A stretch of DNA of 15,019 bases from Eubacterium sp. (GTDB lineage: Bacteria; Bacillota_A; Clostridia; Lachnospirales; Lachnospiraceae), in NCBI GenBank assembly GCA_023663915.1, contig JAMPGN010000094.1, forward strand, positions 1 to 15,019. The letters run 5' to 3'. Below, in pieces: positions 1 to 6,161 of this stretch. Every line of letters begins with the position of its first letter. The stretch's first letter is position 1. A model generated the notes under the pieces. The model saw only the letters and a program-made list of their open reading frames with translations. It did no database searches and had not been told where the DNA came from. A program made the translations under genes and the position numbers.

Positions 1-2
1 TG

Positions 3-797
3 TTCCGCTATATGGATGATGATTTTATGACTGCCTGTCTGAAAGATAATTTTGAGGGTGTGGAACTGATACTGCGGATTGTTTTAAGGAAAAAGGATAT
101 AAAAGTCAGATCGGTCCGGACGCAGGAGGTATTGAAGAACTTATGGGGGCGTTCTGCCACGCTGGACGTCCATGCGGTTGACAGCGTAGGGAAGGAGTTT
201 AACGTAGAAATCCAGCGTCAGGATGCAGGAACAGGCGCAAAAAGGGCAAGGCATAACAGCAGCCTTTTGGATGCACACATATTAAAGAGTGGCGGGGAAA
301 CGGAGGACATTCCCGATAGCTATGTCATCTTCATTACAGAAAACGATGTGATGAAAGGAAACCAGCCGATCTATCCGGTAGAGAGATATGTCACAATCGG
401 GGAAGAAAAAGTATTGTTTGGTGACGGTTCACACATAATATATGTCAATGGGAAATATCGGGGCGATGATGAAATTGGTAAGTTGATGCACGATTTTTCA
501 TGTACTGAGCCAGATGATATGAATTTTGAGGAACTTGCGAGACGGGCAAGATATTTTAAAAACGACGAGAAAGGAGTTGCAGCCATGTGTAAGATGATGG
601 AGGATATGAGGAATGAGGCGGCGAAGGAAGCGGCAAAGGAAGCGGCAAGAGAAGCAACGAAAAGGACAACAAAAGACAATGCACGCAGACTTTTGAAATT
701 GGGCAAGATAAAAGTTGATGAAATAGCTGAATGCTTTCCCGATTTGTCTGATGGCGATGTGAAAGAACTCGAATCCGAAGCTATGCAACTGGCGTAA
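3..797 (+). CDS. Rpn-like PD-(D/E)XK nuclease / 'transposase' family protein, 5' partial
   Basis: Member of the large PD-(D/E)XK nuclease family often annotated as a putative transposase (Rpn, recombination-promoting nuclease relatives), very common in Lachnospiraceae. Numbering from the ATG at 12, the nuclease core shows D52 (LDVHAVD) and the FNVEIQRQ strand with E66 and Q68, matching the D...ExQ active-site pattern. Family-typical blocks follow: KRARHNSSLLDAHIL, SYVIFITENDV, HIIYVNGKYRG and LMHDFSC. The C-terminus is an alanine/lysine-rich helix built on a repeated AAKEAAKEAA pattern, then a short helical tail like those the family uses after the nuclease domain. The frame is open from base 3 with F-R-Y before the first Met, and relatives as I recall them have residues there, so the true start probably lies outside the window. 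It is closed by the terminator at 828-871. Family assignment is firm; the biological role of such proteins is poorly known. Confidence 0.85.
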   Translation, partial: FRYMDDDFMTACLKDNFEGVELILRIVLRKKDIKVRSVRTQEVLKNLWGRSATLDVHAVDSVGKEFNVEIQRQDAGTGAKRARHNSSLLDAHILKSGGETEDIPDSYVIFITENDVMKGNQPIYPVERYVTIGEEKVLFGDGSHIIYVNGKYRGDDEIGKLMHDFSCTEPDDMNFEELARRARYFKNDEKGVAAMCKMMEDMRNEAAKEAAKEAAREATKRTTKDNARRLLKLGKIKVDEIAECFPDLSDGDVKELESEAMQLA

Positions 798-827
798 ACA
801 ATTAACTTAATATCACAATAACAGCGT

Positions 828-871
828 AAAGGCGCATGGAAACAGTAAAATGTAGACCATGCGCCTTTTTT
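828..871 (+). terminator. Rho-independent terminator after the nuclease gene
   Basis: A perfect 11-bp inverted repeat, AAAGGCGCATG at 828-838 and CATGCGCCTTT at 858-868, with a 19-nt loop and a T run at 866-871. It sits 30 bases after the nuclease stop codon, so it should end that transcript. Confidence 0.85.
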
Positions 872-889
872 GCGTCCAAAAAGAGGAAC

Positions 890-1264
890 ATGAGCGACAA
901 CATTCAGACCAACACCACAGGGCGATTAACGCCCTGTCTGCAAAAGAAGATTGATAAGACAATTTACTTAGTCGAAGTACATTTTTCTGATACAAGTACC
1001 CAAAGCGTGGGGGACAAGCTGAAGCGTGTCATTCTCCATGATTTAAAGCATGGGAAAAAGGGCAGGACAGGAAAAATAATGGGAAATGACGAATACATAC
1101 TTGACAAGTTGCAACAGGGGGTACATTCCAATACAAAGCAGATACGTGAAAGATATCAGCATCAATTTTTTCTACACGCCCATTATACCATTTATCAATT
1201 ACTTCAAAACGAGTATTTATGGCGCGAGCCAGCATATTTCGGTTTATGCCTTTTTCATCCATAA
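890..1264 (+). pseudogene. TnpW-like transposon-encoded protein, 3' end replaced by foreign sequence
   Basis: The first ~55 residues from the ATG at 890 match the small TnpW family (transposon-encoded, about 50-60 residues, found with conjugative or Tn-type elements in Firmicutes). Key blocks are PCLQKKIDKTIYLVEVHFSDTS and DKLKRVILHDLKHG, given here as family-typical segments around residues 14-55. A purine-rich AAGAGGAA lies just ahead of the ATG but is unusually close. No stop follows where TnpW should end. The frame runs on to 1264 through sequence that, on the other strand, is an HTH regulator remnant, so residues after ~56 are probably not native. No transposase or integrase remains nearby, so this looks like debris of a transposon. 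TnpW identity is by remembered pattern; moderate confidence. Confidence 0.6.
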
Positions 1265-1311
1265 ATGTTTTAATGTCTATTGTAATCGTTCCATATTGAT
1301 TTATCGTAAAT
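1043..1311 (-). pseudogene. Frameshifted Cro/C1-type HTH regulator remnant
   Basis: The minus strand reads YGTITIDIKTFMDEKGINRN, then MLARAINTRFEVIDKWYNGR and VEKIDADI, a clear Cro/C1-type helix-turn-helix domain of the small (~70 residue) kind found in Clostridia. After VEKIDADI (near 1156) the frame goes wrong. Moving one base restores the expected continuation ICFVLECTP (near 1120-1150), and a further shift gives an LLQLVKYVF-like tail ending at the TAA at 1043-1045. The frame upstream of the internal Met at 1262 is open past 1340 but has no ATG, GTG or TTG at a sensible place, so the start also appears lost. The unbroken reading from 1262 (77 codons to 1029) is therefore a frameshift product and not the native protein. 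It overlaps the tail of the tnpW remnant in antisense. Confidence 0.55.
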
Positions 1312-1367
1312 AATTCATTTAAGAGATTGTTTAAAACATTAATTTTAATTAACTGGAGGAAAAACGA

Positions 1368-1805
1368 ATGAAAAATCAGACATTAACAGGCTATCCATCA
1401 ATTGATAAACCGTGGTTAAAGCATTATAATGAGAAGGTTATTGATCAAAAAATGTCGAAACTTAGTATATTTGAATATGTTTTTCAGGACAATCACAAAC
1501 ATACGGATGATATTGCCATCGAATACTATGGTCAAACAATAACATATGGGACAATGTTTCATAAGATTGAAGAAACCGCCGCCGGACTTGCCTCTATTGG
1601 TGTCAGGCAGGGTGATATTGTTTCTTTTTTGGCTGTCACTACGCCTGAGATTATTTATTCAATTTATGCAGTAAATTATTTAGGGGCAGTCTGCAACATG
1701 CTCGACCCGAGAATGTCGATAGTATTTGTTTTCAATTTATTCCTCCATTTCATTCACAAAAATAACAGGGTTGACAATTTTGACTTCTGGTATTGGAGTA
1801 TTTAG
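1368..1805 (+). pseudogene. AMP-forming acyl-CoA synthetase, truncated after N-terminal ~117 residues
   Basis: The reading frame starts at an ATG with a good ribosome binding site (CTGGAGG, about 8 bases upstream). Residues 1-117 are the N-terminus of an AMP-dependent synthetase/ligase (ANL superfamily): a lead GYPSIDKPWLKHYNE, then IAIEYYGQTITYGTMFHKIE, GVRQGDIVSF and AVNYLGAVCNMLDPRMS. Intact relatives are about 500 residues, so the AMP-binding P-loop, the adenylation core and the C-terminal lid domain are all missing. At about 1717 the similarity stops. The last ~28 codons are antisense to a PIN-domain gene, giving a hydrophobic nonsense tail to the stop at 1803-1805. It is a breakpoint remnant with an intact translation start; no enzyme activity is expected. 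Confidence 0.8.
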
Positions 1806-2054
1806 TAGTTTTTTGTCTGTAGTTAAATAATATGCACAATGGGCTGCTATAGCGCAGGAAATGTGCAACGCATCATATGGTTTTTCCCGTTTTCATAATC
1901 TAAAATGTAAGACCATACTAAATCATAAGCACCTTCTCTGATTTTTTGTCTGAATATATAGTTTTGCCTGTGCCTCAAGGTGAATTTTAACTTGTGTTTG
2001 ATCATCAAAAGGTCTATTATAACAGCAATTATCTAAATAAATCCGCAATGTCAT
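1737..2054 (-). pseudogene. PIN-domain nuclease (toxin-like), frameshifted and internally deleted
   Basis: From the ATG at 2054 the minus strand reads MTLRIYLDNCCYNRPFDDQT, then QVKIHLEAQAKLYIQ, the start of a PIN-domain protein family common in Clostridia. A one-base shift in an A-rich run near 1945 is needed to continue as REGAYDLVWSYILDYENGKN. About 50 expected residues are then missing: the sequence jumps, in a third frame, to DALHISCAIAA, YYLTTDKKLL and EVKIVNPVIFVNEMEE, ending at the TAA at 1737-1739. The PIN acidic residues in LDN, DALH and TTD are still visible, but the middle part is deleted. Upstream is an extended -10 (TGGTATACT, about 2069-2077 on the minus strand) and a weak GGTGG ribosome site. 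Sequence just beyond the stop (TTG AAA ACA AAT ACT) looks like the cut-off start of a partner gene. Confidence 0.75.
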
Positions 2055-2139
2055 TTACCACCTTTATTTAGTATACCATAAGAGCGCCAATTAAAAATAA
2101 ATTTTTTTAGGAGGAGTTTGAGAATGCCGCGTACCGTCC

Positions 2140-2928
2140 TTAAATACAAAACACCGCATAAAGGGGCACGGTCTTTTTCCCATTCTCCCAGCCGAAATTT
2201 CTAGCGGAAAGTTTAATGGCATAGTCGGGTTTAAAAGTTTCCATATAGACTTTCAGGCTCTTAGCTTTGGTGTTATCTGCGGATTTGACTTCAATAGGGA
2301 TCAGTCTGCCGCCTCGCTGGATGACAAAATCAATTTCAGCGCCGCGTGCGGATTCCCAGTAATAGGTGTTATATCCATTAATAGTAAGCTGGATATTCAC
2401 ATAGTTTTCAGCCATGCCGCCCTTAAAGTCGTTCAGTTCGTCCACCATATAGAGCACATCGGCTGCTGTCAGCTCTTTTTTGGCGCAAAGTAATCCCAGA
2501 TCAGATACATAAATTTTGAACGCGTTGATGACACGGTAATTTTCCAGCGGGTTTTTAACCTGCCCACCTTATATACCTGCGATACGATGCCGGAAAGGCA
2601 CAGCCATTCAATGGCGTTTTCAAATTCCGCAGCACGCCCCCTTTTTTGATCAGCTTATATTGAAAGCGGGTATTCTTTTTGGAAAGCTGTGCGGAAGGCA
2701 TCGGCGTATCGGTTTCGAAGCATTTTTTAATCTGTTCCGCCAGCGCGTCCTCGCCCAGCGCAAGCATAAATTCCTCCAAATCCATCGGATAGAGGGTTTT
2801 AAGATCGACTTTGCCTACGGGGAAAGAAAATTTTGTCCTGCTTACTGCGACGCCAAGGAGACTGCCGGCAACGACGATATGATAATCGGGGGCATCCTCA
2901 CAAAAGTATTTCAGCGAAGTTCGCGCTG
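2140..2928 (-). pseudogene. AAA-type ATPase with DUF4143 domain, N-terminus lost, internal deletion, two frameshifts
   Basis: Remnant of a P-loop ATPase of the AAA_14/DUF4143 type (normally about 400 residues). Reading on the minus strand from 2928: SLKYFCEDAPDYHIVVAGS and LLGVAVSRTKFSFPVGKVDL, then YPMDLEEFMLALG, all from the ATPase part after Walker B. The Walker A and B segments are absent. At about 2710 the text jumps from TPMPSA to a later segment, KKNTRFQYKLIKKG, skipping the middle of the protein. A frameshift near 2641 (G/A run) leads to RAAEFENAIEWLCLSGIVSQ, and another near 2560 leads to VKNPLENYRVINAFKIYVSD. It then continues in frame to the stop at 2140 through the DUF4143 nuclease-like core (ARGAEIDFVIQRGGRLIPIE, VKSADNTKAKSL). 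Clearly inactive. Confidence 0.85.
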
Positions 2929-2932
2929 AAAT
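2908..2932. repeat. Inverted repeat at the 5' breakpoint of the DUF4143 pseudogene
   Basis: A perfect 9-bp inverted repeat, ATTTCAGCG (2908-2916) and CGCTGAAAT (2924-2932), separated by 7 bases. The ATPase similarity on the minus strand begins right here, so the repeat marks or lies beside the point where the gene's front was lost. Confidence 0.5.
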
Positions 2933-3010
2933 CAATGAATTATTTAAAAAATATCACACCAAATTACACGAATATTATGAGATGTTTTACACAAAACGAC
3001 GTGAAAAGAA

Positions 3011-3057
3011 AAAGGGGGAATCACTGCCTTTAAGTTTTTCACTCTTTTAATTCCCCC
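3011..3057 (-). terminator. Terminator of the ECF sigma / FtsX-domain anti-sigma operon
   Basis: On the minus strand GGGGGAAT (3057-3050, inside the last codons of the gene) pairs with ATTCCCCC (3022-3015), followed by TTTTTCTTTT. The stop codon at 3039-3041 lies in the loop. An 8-bp GC-rich stem plus a T run makes this a likely Rho-independent terminator, though the loop is long (27 bases). Confidence 0.6.
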
Positions 3058-3551
3058 AGATCTTGCACCAGCCGTACCTCTTCCAGTCCGGAAATCTCTT
3101 CCCGCACTTTTTCAGTATCGGCATTCAGCTGAACACTGAGTCGGTAATGAAAGGAATCTTTCAAAGGATTTTCCGTAAAGGAGGCAGCCAGCTCTTCATT
3201 TAAATAGGTGCTGCTGAAATTCGCCCAGGCTTCATCGCCGGATACAGAGCGGCAGGAAGAGACGCCGGGAAGCTGGGAGAGCTCTTCACCGATGCGGTCG
3301 ATTTCTGTCTGTGACAGATCGGCGTCCATAAAAACTGCCAGATTCTTTTCCTGATAGATGTTGTAGGCGAAAGAGGTCGTTCCGGACACAACGATCAAAA
3401 CGGCGGCAGCCAGCGCGAAAGCGAGGCGGGAGACACGGACGAAGGCGGGGCGTTTTGTCTGAGGGGCAGTACAGCTCTGAATCAGGTCATTTGCCAGACC
3501 GGCGGGCATGGTAATTGTGTTTTTTATTTGCATCATATCATTTTGATTCAT
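3039..3551 (-). CDS. Single-pass membrane protein with FtsX-type extracellular domain; probable anti-sigma factor
   Basis: 170 residues from the ATG at 3551, which has an AAAGGAG six bases upstream; a start at 3599 would overlap the sigma gene and lacks such a site. Residues 1-42 are a short cytoplasmic segment (ITMPAGLANDLIQSC). Residues 43-63 are one membrane helix (LAFALAAAVLIVVSG). Residues 70-165 read like the extracellular domain of the cell-division protein FtsX: LAVFMDADLS, an amphipathic helix, LPGVSSCRSVSGDEAWANF, then ENPLKDSFHYRLSV and VREEISGLEEVRLV, matching the FtsX pattern LPGV..V...S.EEA...F...ENPLP.SF. Real FtsX has four membrane helices and a permease part, which are absent. 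The gene follows an ECF sigma gene by 37 bases in the same operon, the normal place of an anti-sigma factor. Automated pipelines may call it FtsX. Domain call strong; anti-sigma role inferred. Confidence 0.75.
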   Translation of the reverse strand: MNQNDMMQIKNTITMPAGLANDLIQSCTAPQTKRPAFVRVSRLAFALAAAVLIVVSGTTSFAYNIYQEKNLAVFMDADLSQTEIDRIGEELSQLPGVSSCRSVSGDEAWANFSSTYLNEELAASFTENPLKDSFHYRLSVQLNADTEKVREEISGLEEVRLVQDLGELKE

Positions 3552-3588
3552 AACAAACTCCTTTCCAGGGTTGGTAAGATAATATTTT

Positions 3589-4113
3589 TCATGCTTCATT
3601 CAATGTGTGAGATTCTTTGTCTTGTCGTGCATAGTCGGTTTCTGGTTCGGACATTGCTATTTTCAGGGCTTCCCTGCCGCGCTGCAGGCGCTTTTTCACG
3701 GCATTTTCTGAAAGCCGCAAGATTTTGGCGATTTCACTGACAGAATAGCCTTCAAAGTAGTGCAGGATTAGTACAGACTTCCATTTGACGGGCAGGGCGT
3801 AAAGCTCTTCCAGATGCGCCTGCTGTTCGGGCGCGGGCAGGCATTCTTTCAGCAAATCCAGGTCTGTATAAGTGTGTCTTTTGCGGAAGCGCAGGCAGTC
3901 CATACAACAATTCGTTGTGACGCGGTGCAGCCAGGCACGCTCATGTGCCGCCGACGTAAAGGCAGGCGCTTTCTCGAAAAAGCGAAGCAGCACTTCCTGC
4001 AAAACGTCCTGCACATCGTGGGGATTGCCCAGCAATAGGTAAGCGCTTCGATAGAGCGCATCGCCGTGCGCCTGTAAAAGCTTACGGACGTCGGTTTCAC
4101 TTTTGTGCATCAT
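3589..4113 (-). CDS. ECF-type RNA polymerase sigma factor (sigma-70 family), cassette 1
   Basis: 174 residues, the usual size for an extracytoplasmic-function sigma factor. Region 2 (about residues 18-76) shows LYRSAYLLLGNPHDVQDVLQ, EVLLRFFEKAPAF and the AWLHRVTTNCCMDCLR helix for -10 recognition. Region 4 (about 108-155) has LPVKWKSVLILHYFEGYSVS and the helix-turn-helix EIAKILRLSENAVKKRLQRG, which binds the -35 element. AAAGGAG lies 2 bases before the first ATG (4113) and 5 before a second ATG (4110), so 4110 may be the real start. The next gene in the operon is the FtsX-domain membrane protein, its likely anti-sigma partner. An ECF-like promoter (4171-4202) lies upstream, suggesting self-activation. 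The specific signal is unknown. Confidence 0.93.
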   Translation of the reverse strand: MMHKSETDVRKLLQAHGDALYRSAYLLLGNPHDVQDVLQEVLLRFFEKAPAFTSAAHERAWLHRVTTNCCMDCLRFRKRHTYTDLDLLKECLPAPEQQAHLEELYALPVKWKSVLILHYFEGYSVSEIAKILRLSENAVKKRLQRGREALKIAMSEPETDYARQDKESHTLNEA

Positions 4114-4170
4114 GTCTCCTTTCCGTTCCCAAATGAGAGGCGGGAACTTTCTTTGTTGAGGTCTCTTGTC

Positions 4171-4202
4171 CTATATACGGCTGACAGAGTAATTTGGTGA
4201 CA
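4171..4202 (-). promoter_or_regulatory. Candidate ECF-type promoter of sigma cassette 1
   Basis: On the minus strand TGTCAC (4202-4197), a 17-base spacer, then CGTATA (4179-4174). This resembles ECF promoters (TGxAAC-like -35, CGTA/CGTC -10) and lies 60 bases before the sigma start, as expected for an autoregulated sigma gene. A 6-bp inverted repeat, GTTCCC/GGGAAC (4125-4147), lies in the leader. Confidence 0.45.
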
Positions 4203-4232
4203 TTTTTTAACATTAAGAAATGCGGCGGAGAA

Positions 4233-4261
4233 TAGACTTTATATTTTGGCTGTGCTATAAT
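4233..4261 (+). promoter_or_regulatory. Sigma-A promoter of the aldolase gene
   Basis: TAGACT at 4233-4238 (four of six consensus positions), 17-base spacer, TATAAT at 4256-4261 (perfect), with an upstream TG one base before the -10 (TGCTATAAT, extended -10). Transcription should start near 4267-4268, inside the first inverted repeat of the leader. Confidence 0.7.
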
Positions 4262-4262
4262 C

Positions 4263-4310
4263 GTCGCAGGCTCGGCAGCCTGCGACCAAAGAATGACCTT
4301 GTCATTCTTT
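4263..4310 (+). promoter_or_regulatory. Two tandem perfect inverted repeats in the aldolase leader
   Basis: Repeat 1: GTCGCAGGCT (4263-4272), loop CGGC, AGCCTGCGAC (4277-4286). Repeat 2: AAAGAATGAC (4288-4297), loop CTT, GTCATTCTTT (4301-4310). Both stems are 10 bp and perfect, one base apart. Repeat 1 overlaps the predicted transcription start, which suits a DNA operator. Repeat 2 lies in the 5' leader and could form an RNA hairpin; no T run follows, so a plain terminator is less likely. They could also be a dispersed palindromic repeat element. Confidence 0.6.
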
Positions 4311-4365
4311 CTGAAATGTTTTACGGTACTTGCTTTTGTGATTATGATAGAAAGGAGTACAAGTC

Positions 4366-5394
4366 ATGTTATCATTTGAGAGCGATTATATACAAGGGGC
4401 ACACGAAAAAATTCTCCAACGTCTGGCGGAGACGAATATGGAATCTCTCTCCGGTTACGGCAGCGATCCGTATTGTGAGAGCGCGAAAGAGAAGATCAAA
4501 AAAGCGTGTGAATGCAAGGATGCGGAGATTTTCTTTCTGGTGGGCGGTACGCAGACGAATCTAGTGGTGATCAGTTCCATGTTAAAGTCTTATGAGGGGG
4601 TTGTTGCGGCGCAGACGGGGCATGTGAGCGTCCATGAAGCAGGCGCGGTTGAGCACAGCGGGCATAAGGTACTGACGATTCCGGGGCATGAGGGAAAGCT
4701 GGATGCGGCGGAGCTTTCGGCTTATCTGAAAACTTATTGGAGCGACGTGAATCATGAGCATATGGTGTTTCCGGGCATGGTGTATATTTCTCATCCGACA
4801 GAGTACGGCACCTTGTATACAGAGGCGGAGCTTTCAGCGGTCGCGGGGGTGTGCGGGAAATATCAGATTCCTTTATTTTTGGACGGCGCGAGGCTTGGCT
4901 ATGGCTTGATGAGCCGGAATACGGACGTGACCCTTCCGATGATTGCCCGCTTGTGCGATGTGTTTTATATCGGCGGCACAAAGGTAGGCGCACTCTGCGG
5001 AGAGGCGGTGGTTTTTCCGAAGAAGAATATGCCGCCGCATTTTATGACAATGGCGAAACAGAAAGGCGCGCTGCTCGCCAAAGGGCGGCTTTTGGGGATT
5101 CAGTTCGACACGCTTTTTACGGATGATCTGTATTTTAAAATCAGCGAAAATGCCATTATCATGGCAGAAAAAGTAAAAGCGCTGTTCCAGGAGAAAAATA
5201 AGCGGTTTTTCGTTGATTCCCCTACGAATCAGCAGTTTATTATTTTGGAAAATGAGGAAATCAAACGCCTGCAGGAACAGGTGCGGTTTGATATCTGGGA
5301 AAAGTACGATGAAAATCATACGGTTGTGCGCTTTGCCACAAGCTGGGCAACAAGCGGGGAGGATGTGGAAGCGCTGCGGGCGTTGATTCTGTAG
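4366..5394 (+). CDS. Threonine-aldolase-like PLP-dependent enzyme (beta-eliminating lyase family)
   Basis: 342 residues, the standard length for a low-specificity L-threonine aldolase, which cleaves threonine or allo-threonine to glycine and acetaldehyde in the cytoplasm. PLP-enzyme landmarks are in order: GGTQTNLVV (residues 60-68, phosphate-binding loop), TGHVSVHEAGAVEHSGHK (84-101) with the histidine that stacks on PLP, ISHPTEYGTLYT (141-152), FLDGARLGYGL (171-181, D173 pairs with the PLP ring nitrogen), YIGGTKVGALCGEAVV (201-216, K206 is the PLP lysine) and a late arginine R322 in VRFATSWAT. AAAGGAG lies 8 bases before the ATG. It has its own sigma-A promoter, leader inverted repeats and terminator, so it is a single-gene unit between two ECF sigma cassettes. 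Aldolase is the best fit, but the exact substrate cannot be read from sequence. Confidence 0.85.
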   Translation: MLSFESDYIQGAHEKILQRLAETNMESLSGYGSDPYCESAKEKIKKACECKDAEIFFLVGGTQTNLVVISSMLKSYEGVVAAQTGHVSVHEAGAVEHSGHKVLTIPGHEGKLDAAELSAYLKTYWSDVNHEHMVFPGMVYISHPTEYGTLYTEAELSAVAGVCGKYQIPLFLDGARLGYGLMSRNTDVTLPMIARLCDVFYIGGTKVGALCGEAVVFPKKNMPPHFMTMAKQKGALLAKGRLLGIQFDTLFTDDLYFKISENAIIMAEKVKALFQEKNKRFFVDSPTNQQFIILENEEIKRLQEQVRFDIWEKYDENHTVVRFATSWATSGEDVEALRALIL

Positions 5395-5441
5395 GACGGC
5401 AGTTGATGCAATCTTTACTGCGAAAACGAGAACGTTTTTGG

Positions 5442-5478
5442 AGCTGTACAAAGAATTTTAGAAAAGTGCAGCTTTTTT
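5442..5478 (+). terminator. Terminator after the aldolase gene
   Basis: AGCTGTAC (5442-5449) pairs with GTGCAGCT (5466-5473, one G-T wobble) across a 16-base loop, followed by a T run through 5478. It lies 47 bases after the stop codon. Confidence 0.75.
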
Positions 5479-5510
5479 AAGATATGGAAGGTATTATCTA
5501 TAGAAACACA

Positions 5511-5539
5511 GTGACTGTTTTGTGATACGAAGATATGAA
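5511..5539 (+). promoter_or_regulatory. Weak candidate promoter of sigma cassette 2
   Basis: GTGACT (5511-5516), 17-base spacer, TATGAA (5534-5539): four of six consensus bases in each box. A short palindrome, ACAGT-G-ACTGT (5507-5517), overlaps the -35 box. Only suggestive; the cassette may instead use its own sigma factor. Confidence 0.25.
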
Positions 5540-5559
5540 ATAGTCAAAATGAGGTCATT

Positions 5560-6054
5560 ATGACAAAAGAGGAACAGATCACAGCGGAGGATGCGATAGA
5601 CCGGTATGCTGATATGGTGTACCGGCTGGCACTGTCGCAGATGAAAAATAAGACGGATGCGGACGATCTCTTTCAGGAGGTATTCGTCCGATTGGTCAGC
5701 CACATCGAGGAATTGCAGTCCTGGGAGCACGTTAAGGCGTGGCTGATCCGGGTGACGGTCAACTGTGCGAAAAAGCACTTTGCATTGTACTGGAATAAAA
5801 ATGTGGATTATATAGAAGATGAGGAAACGCTTCGGGGCGAAGATGCCTATGAACCGCCGGAGGAGCATCCCGTCACGGAAGCGGTACAGAAGCTTCCGCC
5901 CAAGTACCGGCTGGCGGTGCACTTGTATTATTACGAGGAGCTGACGGTTGCGGAGATTGCGAAGCTGACGGAACAAAAGGAAGGCACTGTAAAGTCGCAG
6001 CTTCATCGGGCGCGGGAAATGCTGAAAGATTTGCTGCGGGAAGAATCGGGATAG
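5560..6054 (+). CDS. ECF-type RNA polymerase sigma factor (sigma-70 family), cassette 2
   Basis: 164 residues. Region 2 (about 16-73): YADMVYRLALSQMKNKTDAD, DLFQEVFVRLVSHIEEL and AWLIRVTVNCAKKHF. The linker is acidic (DEETLRGEDAYEPPEEHP). Region 4 (about 112-160): LPPKYRLAVHLYYYEELTVA and the helix-turn-helix EIAKLTEQKEGTVKSQLHRA. The start ATG has a modest GAGG six bases upstream. It is followed after about 107 bases by a single-pass membrane protein on the same strand, the usual anti-sigma position, and further on by a surface lipoprotein. It differs clearly in sequence from the cassette 1 sigma factor (different helix-turn-helix residues), so the two should recognise different promoters and are not a recent duplication. 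Confidence 0.93.
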   Translation: MTKEEQITAEDAIDRYADMVYRLALSQMKNKTDADDLFQEVFVRLVSHIEELQSWEHVKAWLIRVTVNCAKKHFALYWNKNVDYIEDEETLRGEDAYEPPEEHPVTEAVQKLPPKYRLAVHLYYYEELTVAEIAKLTEQKEGTVKSQLHRAREMLKDLLREESG

Positions 6055-6161
6055 CGGCAGGATGGCAGTCAAATGTCTGCAAGCAGTCACTTAGTTCATT
6101 GTTTGCGGGAATAGATTGGATAGTGCAGGGAACAGCGAATAAAACGAGGAAATCTTATATT

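Noticed and set aside
371..788. Minus-strand open frames within the nuclease gene
   Set aside because: They are antisense shadows of a clear coding sequence, with low-complexity Ala/Ser/Phe composition and no start signals.
3551..3599. Upstream start (3599) for the FtsX-domain protein
   Set aside because: It would overlap the sigma gene and lacks a ribosome binding site; the ATG at 3551 has AAAGGAG at proper spacing.
4571..4993. 140-codon minus-strand frame inside the aldolase gene
   Set aside because: Pro/Arg/Ser-rich composition typical of antisense to a GC-balanced gene; the plus-strand aldolase has all its active-site motifs.
4853..5451. 192-codon minus-strand frame overlapping the 3' part of the aldolase gene
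   Set aside because: Antisense to conserved aldolase sequence, including the PLP lysine region.
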